From Candidatus Eiseniibacteriota bacterium (GTDB taxonomy: Bacteria > Eisenbacteria > RBG-16-71-46 > CAIMUX01), in contig JAKQSZ010000045.1 of assembly GCA_029569475.1 (NCBI GenBank), forward strand, positions 7,677 to 71,676: a stretch of DNA of 64,000 nucleotides, in the 5' to 3' direction. Both the position numbers and the translations under genes were made by a program. Under the pieces are notes generated by a model. That model ran no database searches, was not told where the DNA came from, and was given only the letters and a program-made list of their open reading frames with translations. Shown piece by piece: positions 1 to 7,297 of the stretch; position 1 is the stretch's first letter; each line of letters begins with the position of its first letter.

Positions 1-464
1 TAGACCACCTCGTCGACTCCCTCGCGCGCGATGGCCAGCCCCGTGCCGACCGCCTGCAGGTACTGGGTTCCGGTCGGACTCGACTGCGACACGATGCGCA
101 GCGCCTTGTGGCCGTAGTGCGCCGGCATCTGGCGGCCTCCCGAGTTGGGATCCTCCGCCTTGGCCAGGAAGCAGAGCATGACCTCCAGGGGCGACATCCC
201 AAGTTGGACGACGTGCGCCAGGTCGCGGTAGTACGGATAGGACCAGTCGGATCCCGGCCGCAGCACCAGCGCCGACGCGACCTGGGCAGCCTCATGGCCG
301 GCGGCGCCGATGTGGAAGAAGCTCTTCCCCTGCTTCAGCAGGATCATCATCTTCTCGTCCAGCCGCCGGGTGAGCAGCATGTTCCGGTAGACCTGGCGGA
401 GCGCCTGACGGCTGAGCGAGGCGGGCGCCTCCAACGTCGCGGTGCTGGCGGACTCAGGTGTCAT
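1..464 (-). CDS. 2-oxoacid dehydrogenase E1 component, alpha part (partial, runs off left edge)
   Basis: N-terminal 154 codons of a thiamine-diphosphate dependent E1 subunit (pyruvate or branched-chain 2-oxoacid dehydrogenase), which decarboxylates a 2-oxoacid and passes the acyl group to lipoyl-E2. Seen: FFHIGAAGHEAAQVA, then WSYPYYRDLAHVVQLG, PNSGGRQMPAHYG and GTQYLQAVGTGLAIA, the usual order in E1-alpha proteins of the branched-chain/pyruvate type. The ThDP GDG motif lies beyond the edge. ATG at 464; a purine-rich GGGGAGAGGGG lies upstream at somewhat long spacing. It is the last gene visible of a minus-strand group lpdA-lipB-E1, so the complex and its lipoylation are encoded together. Whether it is a separate alpha subunit or an alpha-beta fusion cannot be seen. 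Confidence 0.85.
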   Translation of the reverse strand, partial: MTPESASTATLEAPASLSRQALRQVYRNMLLTRRLDEKMMILLKQGKSFFHIGAAGHEAAQVASALVLRPGSDWSYPYYRDLAHVVQLGMSPLEVMLCFLAKAEDPNSGGRQMPAHYGHKALRIVSQSSPTGTQYLQAVGTGLAIAREGVDEVV

Positions 465-601
465 CGATGGTTCGCCCCTCTCCCCGGCGCGAGCCGGCCG
501 TTGCTGATGGTGCGAGCCCGAAGGCTCGGAAGCGTGCACGCCCGGAGTCTGCGGACTTGGAGAAACCGGAGGCTCCTGCTCGCGAAACGCTGATGGCTCC
601 G

Positions 602-793
602 TCTTGTGGGAACCCGCTGACTTGGGATCGCGAGAGCCTGGACGCTCAGGATCGTGTGAGCCCGAACGGTCTTGACCCCGCGAGCCCGGACGCCTCCGAT
701 CCGGCGAGCCCGAACCCGTCCGATCGTTCGAGCCGGAACTCCTTCGATCGTGTGAGCCTGGACTCGTCCGATCGTGTGAGCCGGCAGACCGTT
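602..793. repeat. 24-bp degenerate tandem array
   Basis: The 518-base gap between lipB and the E1 gene holds about eight imperfect copies of a 24-bp unit. GATCGTGTGAGCC-like cores start at 626, 650, 674, 698, 722, 746 and 770, exactly 24 apart. The period is a multiple of three, so several frames stay open across it and produce spurious 8-residue-repeat ORFs on both strands. I see no gene in the gap. It is the presumed leader region of the E1 gene. Confidence 0.85.
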
Positions 794-982
794 CAGCGCG
801 AGAGACCCGGGCTTCCTGGTCGCGCGATCGCGAAGACGGTGCCGGCGCGCGCTCACCCCGCCTCGGGGAGGGATCAGGGGCCGCATTCTTCTGCGTGCCC
901 CCGCCCCCGGCTCCCGCGGAACGGGTCGTTCTTCCGCGGGCTGGGCCTTTCGGCTTCGAGCCCCCTTCTCCTCCGCCGGGGA

Positions 983-1816
983 TCACGCGGGACATGCCAG
1001 CCTGCCCGGTTCCGCGCTCTCCTGCGCGCTCTTCGATTCCAACGCCATGACGACATCGCAGAGTTCCGCCGGCGTCAGGCTCGCGGCTCTTCTGCCGAAG
1101 ACGCCCTCCATCGCGGGAACGAGGGCGCCTTCCACGTCTTTCCTCGGGACCTCTCGCCCGAGCAATCTCGCCATCGAGGTCACACCGCGTCCCGCCAGTC
1201 CACAGGGGACGATCCAACCGAAGGGCGAGAGATCGGTGTTGATGTTGAGAGCAAAGCCATGGGTCGAGACCCAATGGCTGAGGTGCAGCCCCAGGGCCGC
1301 GACCTTCTCCCCGCCGATCCAGACGCCGGTGGCCTTCGGATCGCGCCCGCTCTCGAGACCGAAGGCTCCCAGCGTCACGATCAGGACCTCCTCGATCGAT
1401 CGCAGGTACCGGTGCGCATCCTGCCACAGCTCGCGAAGGTCGAAGATCCAGTAGCCGACCAACTGCCCCGGCCCGTGGTAGGTGACATCGCCACCGCGGT
1501 CCACTTCCACGACGGTCACTCCCCGCTCCCGGAAGACGCCGGCAGGCAGGAGCAGGTTCTCCTTGCGCGCGTTGCGGCCCAACGTCACCACCGGCTCGTG
1601 CTCCAGCAGCAGCAGGCAGTCCGGAATCCGGCCGCCGTGGCGGAGCGCCCAGAGGCGGCGCTGCAGGTCCCACATCGGCTCGTAAGGTTGGCCGCCGTCC
1701 CAGGAGACAACCCATGCGGGCGGCGCCTCCCCGCTGCGCGACGGATAGCCGGCAGAAGCGGAAGCGGCATGCGCACGCGGGAGCCCCGCCGCCGGGATGG
1801 CGGTGTTCCCGCTCAA
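983..1816 (-). CDS. lipB: Octanoyl-[ACP]:protein octanoyltransferase LipB
   Basis: Transfers octanoate from acyl carrier protein to lipoyl domains, the first step of lipoate synthesis in the cytoplasm. Seen: LLLLEHEPVVTLGR, GGDVTYHGPGQLVGYWIFDL (the family signature), the lysine motif GEKVAALGLHLSHW, STHGFALNINTDLSPF, and the catalytic cysteine in VPCGLAGRGVTSM. The start is uncertain. I chose TTG at 1816, which overlaps the lpdA stop (TTGA), because the N-terminal strand VVSWDGGQPYEPM lies upstream of the first in-frame ATG at 1675. At 277 aa it is longer than the usual 210-240, from N- and C-terminal extensions. Its place between lpdA and E1 fits lipoylation of the same complex. Confidence 0.92.
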   Translation of the reverse strand: MSGNTAIPAAGLPRAHAASASAGYPSRSGEAPPAWVVSWDGGQPYEPMWDLQRRLWALRHGGRIPDCLLLLEHEPVVTLGRNARKENLLLPAGVFRERGVTVVEVDRGGDVTYHGPGQLVGYWIFDLRELWQDAHRYLRSIEEVLIVTLGAFGLESGRDPKATGVWIGGEKVAALGLHLSHWVSTHGFALNINTDLSPFGWIVPCGLAGRGVTSMARLLGREVPRKDVEGALVPAMEGVFGRRAASLTPAELCDVVMALESKSAQESAEPGRLACPA

Positions 1817-3378
1817 ATGTTCAGCGCCTCCCCGAAGGCGTCGCCGGTGGCCTCGGCCACCGCCTCGGCCAGCGTCGGGTGCGCGTGCACGGTGTCGAGG
1901 ATGTCCCGTCCCGTCGTCTCGAGGTGCAGCCCCAGGCCGAGTTCGGCGATCAGCTCGGTGGCCTCGGAGCCGATGATGTGCGCCCCCAGCAGCCCGCCGT
2001 AGCGCGCGTCGTAGATCAGCTTCACGAACCCCGCGGTTTCCCCTTGCGCCAGGCTCTTGCCGCTGGCCCGGAAGGGAAACCGCCCGATCTTCAGATCCAG
2101 CCCCTGCTCGCGGGCCTTCCGTTCGGTCAGCCCCACCGAGGCGACTTGCGGATGCGAGTAGGTGCATCCGGGAATCTGGCCGTAGTCCAGCGGAGGTCGG
2201 TCGTGCCCGGCCATGCGTTCGACGGCCACCAGCGCCTCGGCCGAGGCCACGTGGGCCAGGAGCGGCGGGCCGATGACGTCGCCAATGGCGAAGATCCCCG
2301 GCACCGAAGTCTCGTAGGTATCGCGCGAGGCCTGGATGAAGCTCCGCTCGACGGTGACTCCCACCTGCTCGATTCCGAGGTCTTCGGTGTTGCCGATCAG
2401 GCCGATGGCGACCAGCGCCTTCTCCGCCTCCACGGTCACGGGTCCCTTGGGGGTCGTCAATTGCGCGCGCACTCCAGGCCGGCCGTTGATGTCTACCTTC
2501 TCGAGAGTCTCCACCCGTGTGCTGGTGTGCACGGCCACGCCGCGCTTCTGGAAGATCTTCTCCAACTCCCGCGCCACCTCGTCGTCCTCAATCGGCAGAA
2601 GGTGGTCGAGCATCTCCACGATGGTCACGCGGGACCCGAAAGCCTCGTAGATCGAGGCGAACTCGACGCCGATGGCGCCGGCCCCGACGATGAGCAGGGA
2701 TTCGGGGACCGCGGGAAGCACCATCGCCTCGCGGCTGGTCAGGATCGTCTCCCGGTCGAAGGGGGTCGAGGGCAACGCACGCGGCCGGGCCCCCGTGGCG
2801 ATCAGGACCCGGCGGGCGATGATCCGCTCCACCGCGGCCGCTTCGCCGGGCGAACCGGAAGAGCCCTTGCCCGACCCTGGAGAGGCCGCAGCCGTACCAG
2901 AGGAACTCGTGCCTGGCCCTGATGAGCCGGTGCCCGACCCGGAAGAGCCCGCGCCGGAACCGCCGGCGGAGGCGATCTCGATGACAAAACCGTCTGGCCC
3001 CGAGCCGGCCAGGCGTGCCCAGCCGCTCTTCTGTGCGCAGCCGTACTTCTTGAGAAGGCCGGAAACTCCCTTGCTCAGCCGGTCGGAGACGTCACGGCTG
3101 CGCTTGACGACCTTGCCGAAGTCGTAGCCGAGGTCAGAGCAGGTGACCCCCCACGTCCGGGCTTCCCGGAACAGCCGCCAGACCTCGGCGTTGCGCAGCA
3201 GGGCCTTGGTCGGAATGCAGCCCCAGTTCAGGCAGATCCCACCGACCCGATCCGCCTCGACGAGCACGCTCTTCATGCCCAGTTGTCCGGCGCGGATGCC
3301 GGCGATGTAGCCGCCCGGTCCGCCCCCCACGATCGCCAGGTCCCAGCGCTGGTCCGCGTTCGCTCCCTCGGGTGTCAC
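1813..3378 (-). CDS. lpdA: Dihydrolipoamide dehydrogenase (E3) with a Gly/Ser repeat insertion
   Basis: Flavoprotein that reoxidises dihydrolipoamide with NAD+, the E3 of 2-oxoacid dehydrogenase complexes. Seen: FAD-binding IVGGGPGGYIAG (from residue 16), redox-active disulfide GGICLNWGCIPTK (Cys49/Cys54), NAD-binding VGAGAIGVEFAS, second FAD motif FAIGDVIG, and the C-terminal HAHPTLAEA catalytic His-Glu pair (about 500 and 505). GTG at 3378 is preceded by a purine-rich AGGAAAGGGAAGG. The protein is 521 aa against the usual 460-475; the excess is a 40-residue Gly/Ser/Thr/Ala insertion (residues 139-178) made of 7-residue repeats just before RRVLIATGA. Catalytic motifs are intact, so it is probably active. 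Confidence 0.95.
   Translation of the reverse strand: MTPEGANADQRWDLAIVGGGPGGYIAGIRAGQLGMKSVLVEADRVGGICLNWGCIPTKALLRNAEVWRLFREARTWGVTCSDLGYDFGKVVKRSRDVSDRLSKGVSGLLKKYGCAQKSGWARLAGSGPDGFVIEIASAGGSGAGSSGSGTGSSGPGTSSSGTAAASPGSGKGSSGSPGEAAAVERIIARRVLIATGARPRALPSTPFDRETILTSREAMVLPAVPESLLIVGAGAIGVEFASIYEAFGSRVTIVEMLDHLLPIEDDEVARELEKIFQKRGVAVHTSTRVETLEKVDINGRPGVRAQLTTPKGPVTVEAEKALVAIGLIGNTEDLGIEQVGVTVERSFIQASRDTYETSVPGIFAIGDVIGPPLLAHVASAEALVAVERMAGHDRPPLDYGQIPGCTYSHPQVASVGLTERKAREQGLDLKIGRFPFRASGKSLAQGETAGFVKLIYDARYGGLLGAHIIGSEATELIAELGLGLHLETTGRDILDTVHAHPTLAEAVAEATGDAFGEALNI
2857..2961. repeat. 21-bp in-frame tandem array inside lpdA
   Basis: Five copies of a 21-bp unit start at 2857, 2878, 2899, 2920 and 2941. 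On the coding (minus) strand they read as 7-residue units such as GSGAGSS, GSGTGSS and GPGTSSS. The array stays in frame and accounts for most of the extra length of LpdA. Confidence 0.85.
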
Positions 3379-3673
3379 GGCCTTCCCTTTCCTGCTTGGC
3401 ACGGCAAGCGATCGGGACGCCCGCGGAGACTCGGCTCGTGGCCCGCGGGCGTCCGGAAAATGTTTCTCAAAGCTCTTGAAGTTACCACAAGCGACCGGGA
3501 CGCGAAACCCGCGAGGCGGCCCGCCACGAGTCGTGGCCAGGCCTCCCGCCAGCCAATCCAACGCCATGGCCGCCATGACGTTGACCCTGGCAGGAGGCTC
3601 GCAACGCCGCAGGACGTTGGCGCAGGGGGGTGGCGCAGGAGTGTGCCGCCGGGTAGTGGCGCCGGCCGACCGA

Positions 3674-5230
3674 TCAGAGGTTGCGCACCACCCGCAGCCC
3701 GATCTCGGGTCCGTGGTGTCCCGGGGCGAAGGCGCGGCGGAAGGCCGCGCGCGCGACCTCGGGTTCCCAGGCGTAGGACCCACCTCGGACGACTCGCCCG
3801 GTGCCGCTTGCCGGCCCGGAAGGATTGAGGTTCTGATCCAGGGGATCATAGGGGCCGTAGAAGTCCCAGCACCACTCGGCGACGTTGCCGTGCGCGTCGA
3901 AGATGCCCAGAGGATTGGGGCTCTTGCGGCGCACTGGCTGAGGCTTCGCCTCACCGTCCTCACCGGAGTTTCCGCAGTACCAGCCGGCCTCATCGAGCGC
4001 CGGATCCAGAGTCACGCAGTTGCCGAGCACGGTGATGTCACCGGTGTGGAAAGCCGCATGGGAGCCGGCGCGCGCCAGGAATTCCCACTCGGCCTCGGTC
4101 GGCAGCCGGTAGCCATTGGCGGTCGGGTCCCAGTCCACCACCCCGGTCGAATCCAACCCCACGATGTGATTTCCCTCGTACAGCACGCGGGCAAGCCCGT
4201 AGGCAGGGGTAAGGCCTTCCTGGGCGCTGCGCCGGTTGCAGTAGAGGAGCGCATCGAACCAGGTCACGTTCTGCACCGGCAGATCCGCCCCCCAGAACGG
4301 GGAGTCGTTCCAGTTCATTTGCTCCAGCCACTCGGCCTGTGTCACCTCGTGATCGCTGACCTTGAGCGAACGGGACAGCCCAACCGAATGCTCGACCTCA
4401 TCCGGGTCCCGTCCAGGTTCGTCCAGCGGACTGCCCATCACGAAACGCGTCGGGTTGCCCATGAAGATGTCGAGCGGGGGCCAGGCATCGGCGCTGCCGA
4501 CTCCGAGTAGCGCGACGTCGGCGCAGGCCCCGGTCTGAAGCCGGCAGGCCGTGTCGCCGGCCTGCGAAGGGGCAAAACGGATGAGCACGGTGCGCCTCTC
4601 CCCCGCGCGGAGGGCGAAGGGCCCGCTGCCCGAGACGATCGAGAAGTCGCTCGGACAATCAAGGGCCGCAGTGCCCGAGAGCGTGCCGCCTCCTGCGTTG
4701 CGCAAGACGACCGGGACCTCGAAGAACGACCCCAGTTGCACGGAGCCGAAGCGAACCGTGTCGGGCGACTCGCATGCGGCGGGGCCGGGGATCGCAACCG
4801 CCTGGTTGGACATGGTCGACCAGTTGGAGGCCTCATCGGCGGCGCGCAGGGCGAAGTGGTGTGTCGCGAGGGGCTCCAGCGAGCCGGCGACGACGCTCTG
4901 CAGCGTGCCGGAGGGCGCAGGCGCCGGCTGCCCTGGAAGAGGCGTCCCCGACTCCCAGTCCTGGTCGGACGGAGGGCCGGTGAAGCGCCGGATGTCGTAG
5001 GAGGCAGCCGTGCCCAGGGTGCCATCGTCGCCCGGAGCCGTCCAGGTGAGCGTGGCGGTGCTATCGCCAACCTCAGCCACGGCGAGGTCCCGGACGCGGG
5101 CCGGGGGAACGGCGTCTCGATCGTCGGGCGCGTTCTCGCCGCAGCCGGCCAGACTCAGGCTGAAGACCAGCCCGGCGAGAGCAACTCCACGGCCACGTGT
5201 CCTTCTCCACGCTCCCGCGAACTCCCTCAC
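3674..5230 (-). CDS. Lipoprotein with fibronectin-III-like, ASPM-like and SUMF1/FGE-like domains
   Basis: Signal peptide LAGLVFSLSLAGC ends in a lipobox, so it should be a lipid-anchored envelope protein. Order: an FN3-like domain (VRDLAVAEVGDSTATLTWTA), a beta-sandwich of the choice-of-anchor type (VRFGSVQLGSFFEVPVVLRN), then a C-terminal SUMF1-fold domain (VMGSPLDEPGRD, VTQAEWLEQM, VQNVTWFDALLYCNR, YRLPTEAEWEFLARAG, GNVAEWCWDFYG, GLRVVRNL). True formylglycine-generating enzymes carry two cysteines in the GGSW-C-C stretch; here it reads VVRGGSYAWEPEVARAAFRR with no cysteine, so sulfatase-activating activity is unlikely. GTG at 5230 has AGAGGA eight bases upstream. Function unknown; probably a binding or scaffold domain. 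Confidence 0.85.
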   Translation of the reverse strand: MREFAGAWRRTRGRGVALAGLVFSLSLAGCGENAPDDRDAVPPARVRDLAVAEVGDSTATLTWTAPGDDGTLGTAASYDIRRFTGPPSDQDWESGTPLPGQPAPAPSGTLQSVVAGSLEPLATHHFALRAADEASNWSTMSNQAVAIPGPAACESPDTVRFGSVQLGSFFEVPVVLRNAGGGTLSGTAALDCPSDFSIVSGSGPFALRAGERRTVLIRFAPSQAGDTACRLQTGACADVALLGVGSADAWPPLDIFMGNPTRFVMGSPLDEPGRDPDEVEHSVGLSRSLKVSDHEVTQAEWLEQMNWNDSPFWGADLPVQNVTWFDALLYCNRRSAQEGLTPAYGLARVLYEGNHIVGLDSTGVVDWDPTANGYRLPTEAEWEFLARAGSHAAFHTGDITVLGNCVTLDPALDEAGWYCGNSGEDGEAKPQPVRRKSPNPLGIFDAHGNVAEWCWDFYGPYDPLDQNLNPSGPASGTGRVVRGGSYAWEPEVARAAFRRAFAPGHHGPEIGLRVVRNL

Positions 5231-5424
5231 GTCCGTGGTCCTCTGAGTATCTGTGGCATTCCAAGCCTCAAGGTATCTCGCGGCGCCGGCCCGACGCGGA
5301 GCGTCGGCGAACGCGCAAACGAGCCGGACTCGCCGAAGGATGGCGCTTCCCCGGCCAGTCTCGCTCCGGCCCGGCGTTCCAGCGGAGGAAACAAGTGATC
5401 GAACAGAACGGCGCGGGGCCGTCT

Positions 5425-5721
5425 TCATGGATCTTCCTTCTGCAGGTACCGGTCGACGATGGCGGGAAGATCATCCTCGGTGACCCCGGACACCCAGATG
5501 CCTTCGGGAGCAATCAACATGTTCGGTCCGAGAGCGCACTTGCCGAGGCAACCCGTAGCCACGACGCGCTTCTTGCCCTTGAGGCCGCGTTCATTCACCA
5601 CCGCCTTCAGGCGCTCGACCAGGGCGGCCGAGCCGCGCGCCGCGCAGCAAGGTTTGCCCTCCTCCTTCTGGTTCGTGCAGGCCAGGATCACAACCTCGTA
5701 GGGAATCGGCTGCAGGTCCAA
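5425..5721 (-). CDS. Thioredoxin-like [2Fe-2S] ferredoxin
   Basis: Small (98 aa) electron carrier of the thioredoxin-fold ferredoxin family. Seen: N-terminal ILACTNQKEEGKPCCAARG and C-terminal VATGCLGKCALGPNMLI, giving the four cluster cysteines, then the family's PEGIWVSGVTEDD. TTG at 5721 is chosen because a near-perfect AAGGAGGTG lies five bases upstream; no better in-frame start sits near. It stands alone on the minus strand behind the 22-bp repeat array. Partner enzymes are not evident. Confidence 0.9.
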   Translation of the reverse strand: MDLQPIPYEVVILACTNQKEEGKPCCAARGSAALVERLKAVVNERGLKGKKRVVATGCLGKCALGPNMLIAPEGIWVSGVTEDDLPAIVDRYLQKEDP

Positions 5722-5876
5722 CGAACCACCTCCTTGATGTCCAACACTCGGGCGACGCCCTCGTGCGAGAATTATCCGAGCGACCTGCCGGTTCGCCCGC
5801 CCGGCACCTGCCTCAAGGGCAGCCGGCACGCTCTCCCAAGCAAAGGCCGCGCCGCTTTCGGCCACAACCGCTCGGC

Positions 5877-6074
5877 CAGCGGCAGCAGCCATGACCGCCG
5901 CCGGCAGGCGCGGCCGGCGTCGGCGGCAGCCACAGCCGGCATCGGTGGCAGCCAGGACCGGCGTCGGTGGCAGCCACGACCGGCATCGGTGGCAGCCACG
6001 ACCGGCATCGGCGGCAGCCACAGCCGGCATTGGCGGCGGCCACGGCCGGCATTGGCGGCGGCCACATGCCAGGT
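5877..6074. repeat. 22-bp tandem array in the gap between the DHH and ferredoxin genes
   Basis: About nine imperfect copies of a 22-bp unit (consensus near CCGGCATCGGTGGCAGCCACGA). Equivalent positions fall at 5921, 5943, 5965, 5987, 6009, 6031 and 6053. The period is not a multiple of three. The gap 5722-6134 holds nothing else I can support apart from the ferredoxin ribosome-binding site at its left end. Confidence 0.9.
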
Positions 6075-6134
6075 TCGGGAACGCCCCGTGGCCAGCATCG
6101 ACTCAGCCGGCGCAGGAGGCCTCGACCGCTTACT

Positions 6135-7217
6135 CTAGCATCCGCCGGGACCGATGAGATCCTTCATTCCGGCGCGATCCAGGAGGCGCGCTCCGGGCCG
6201 CTCCCCCTTGCAGATCGCGATGGCTCGCTCGGCGAGCAGCGCCTCGCTCTCGGCAAGCGACGAGGGATCCGCGGCTCCACCGGCGATCTTGCCGCCGGCC
6301 ATCTGTCCGTGTCCGCCGGCCTTGCCCTCACGCCCGACGATCCTCTGGATGGCGCGTCCGGCGTTGGCGTTGCGGAGCGTGCTTCTCACCGACAACAGAA
6401 TGTCATCCCGGTAGACGCCGATGGTCACCGCCCACCGGATACCCTCAACCCGTATCATGAGGTCCGCGAACTCGGCCAGGGCATCAGGGGTGCTGACCGG
6501 CCCGAGCAAGGTCACCGCGAGCGGCCCGTAGAGCGTCGTCCCGGCGATCGCCCGGTTCAGCATGGCGAAGTACGACAGCGGGACTCTCGGGTTCTCGATG
6601 CTGGAGATCGCCAGATTGTCCACCAAGGGGAAGAGATGGAGGAACGTGCGTGCGTCCGCGCGCGAAGCCTCGCGTCCCAGGTTCTGGGTCTCGGCCTTGA
6701 TGGCATAGAAGAGGGCCGTGGCCAGCCGGCGGTCGATGCGCACTTCGGAAGCGGTGAGATACTCGAAGATCATCGCGGTCGTCGAGCCGTACTCCTGGCG
6801 CACGTCGTAGAAGGGCACTTCGCGAGTCTGACGCCGCAAAGGATGATGGTCGATCACGATCGTCGGACGGATACCAGGCGGAAGCGAGTTGTTGCCGGTC
6901 CTGGGCTGGCAGTCCACCAGCGCGACCGCTCGTTGCTCCGGCAGCGTGGCCGGCACGGAAAGCTCCTCGAACGGCCGCAACGGAATCCGCAGGACCTCGC
7001 GCAGCGTGCGGTTCTCCCCGCGGCCGATGATTCCGCCGTAGGCCAGGTCCACCTTCATCGGATGGACCCGCCGCACCACCCGCATAAGGCCCCACCCGGC
7101 CGCAATGGCATCGGGGTCGGGATTGTCATGCGTCAGGATGAGAAGTCGGCGTTTCCCTCGCAGCGCCTCGCAGAGTTGCTCCAGCCGCTGCTCCGTTACC
7201 GCCGGAGGTCGTGACAA
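6135..7217 (-). CDS. DHH/DHHA1 phosphoesterase, NrnA-like (nanoRNase / pAp phosphatase family)
   Basis: Family members degrade short oligoribonucleotides and/or dephosphorylate 3'-phosphoadenosine 5'-phosphate. Seen: LILTHDNPDPDAIAAGW, VALVDCQP, VIDHHPLRRQ (the DHH motif), GSTTAMIFEYL, and the C-terminal DHHA1 motif GGHGQMAGGKI, in the order and at the length (360 aa) typical of NrnA. TTG at 7217 follows GGAGAGGG with good spacing. An extra conserved-looking tail follows the GGH motif. The exact substrate cannot be told from sequence. Confidence 0.88.
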   Translation of the reverse strand: MSRPPAVTEQRLEQLCEALRGKRRLLILTHDNPDPDAIAAGWGLMRVVRRVHPMKVDLAYGGIIGRGENRTLREVLRIPLRPFEELSVPATLPEQRAVALVDCQPRTGNNSLPPGIRPTIVIDHHPLRRQTREVPFYDVRQEYGSTTAMIFEYLTASEVRIDRRLATALFYAIKAETQNLGREASRADARTFLHLFPLVDNLAISSIENPRVPLSYFAMLNRAIAGTTLYGPLAVTLLGPVSTPDALAEFADLMIRVEGIRWAVTIGVYRDDILLSVRSTLRNANAGRAIQRIVGREGKAGGHGQMAGGKIAGGAADPSSLAESEALLAERAIAICKGERPGARLLDRAGMKDLIGPGGC

Positions 7218-7297
7218 GGGTCCCTCTCCGTTGTCGCTTGGGTTCGGAATCCGGAAAGGGCGATGCTAGGAACCCCCAGGAACAAGCGTCAAGCTCA

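Noticed and set aside
602..793. Possible CRISPR array
   Set aside because: Units are contiguous with no unique spacers; the period is 24 bp. The same holds for the other arrays in the window.
458..2002. Long plus-strand ORF with 8-residue repeats (DxxSPxxS-like)
   Set aside because: It lies opposite lipB and the E1 leader; its repeats come from the 24-bp array and the rest is antisense to a conserved enzyme.
5291..5307. Hairpin CCGACGC-GGA-GCGTCGG as ferredoxin terminator
   Set aside because: Seven perfect pairs but no T-run on the minus strand; short GC hairpins are common by chance here.
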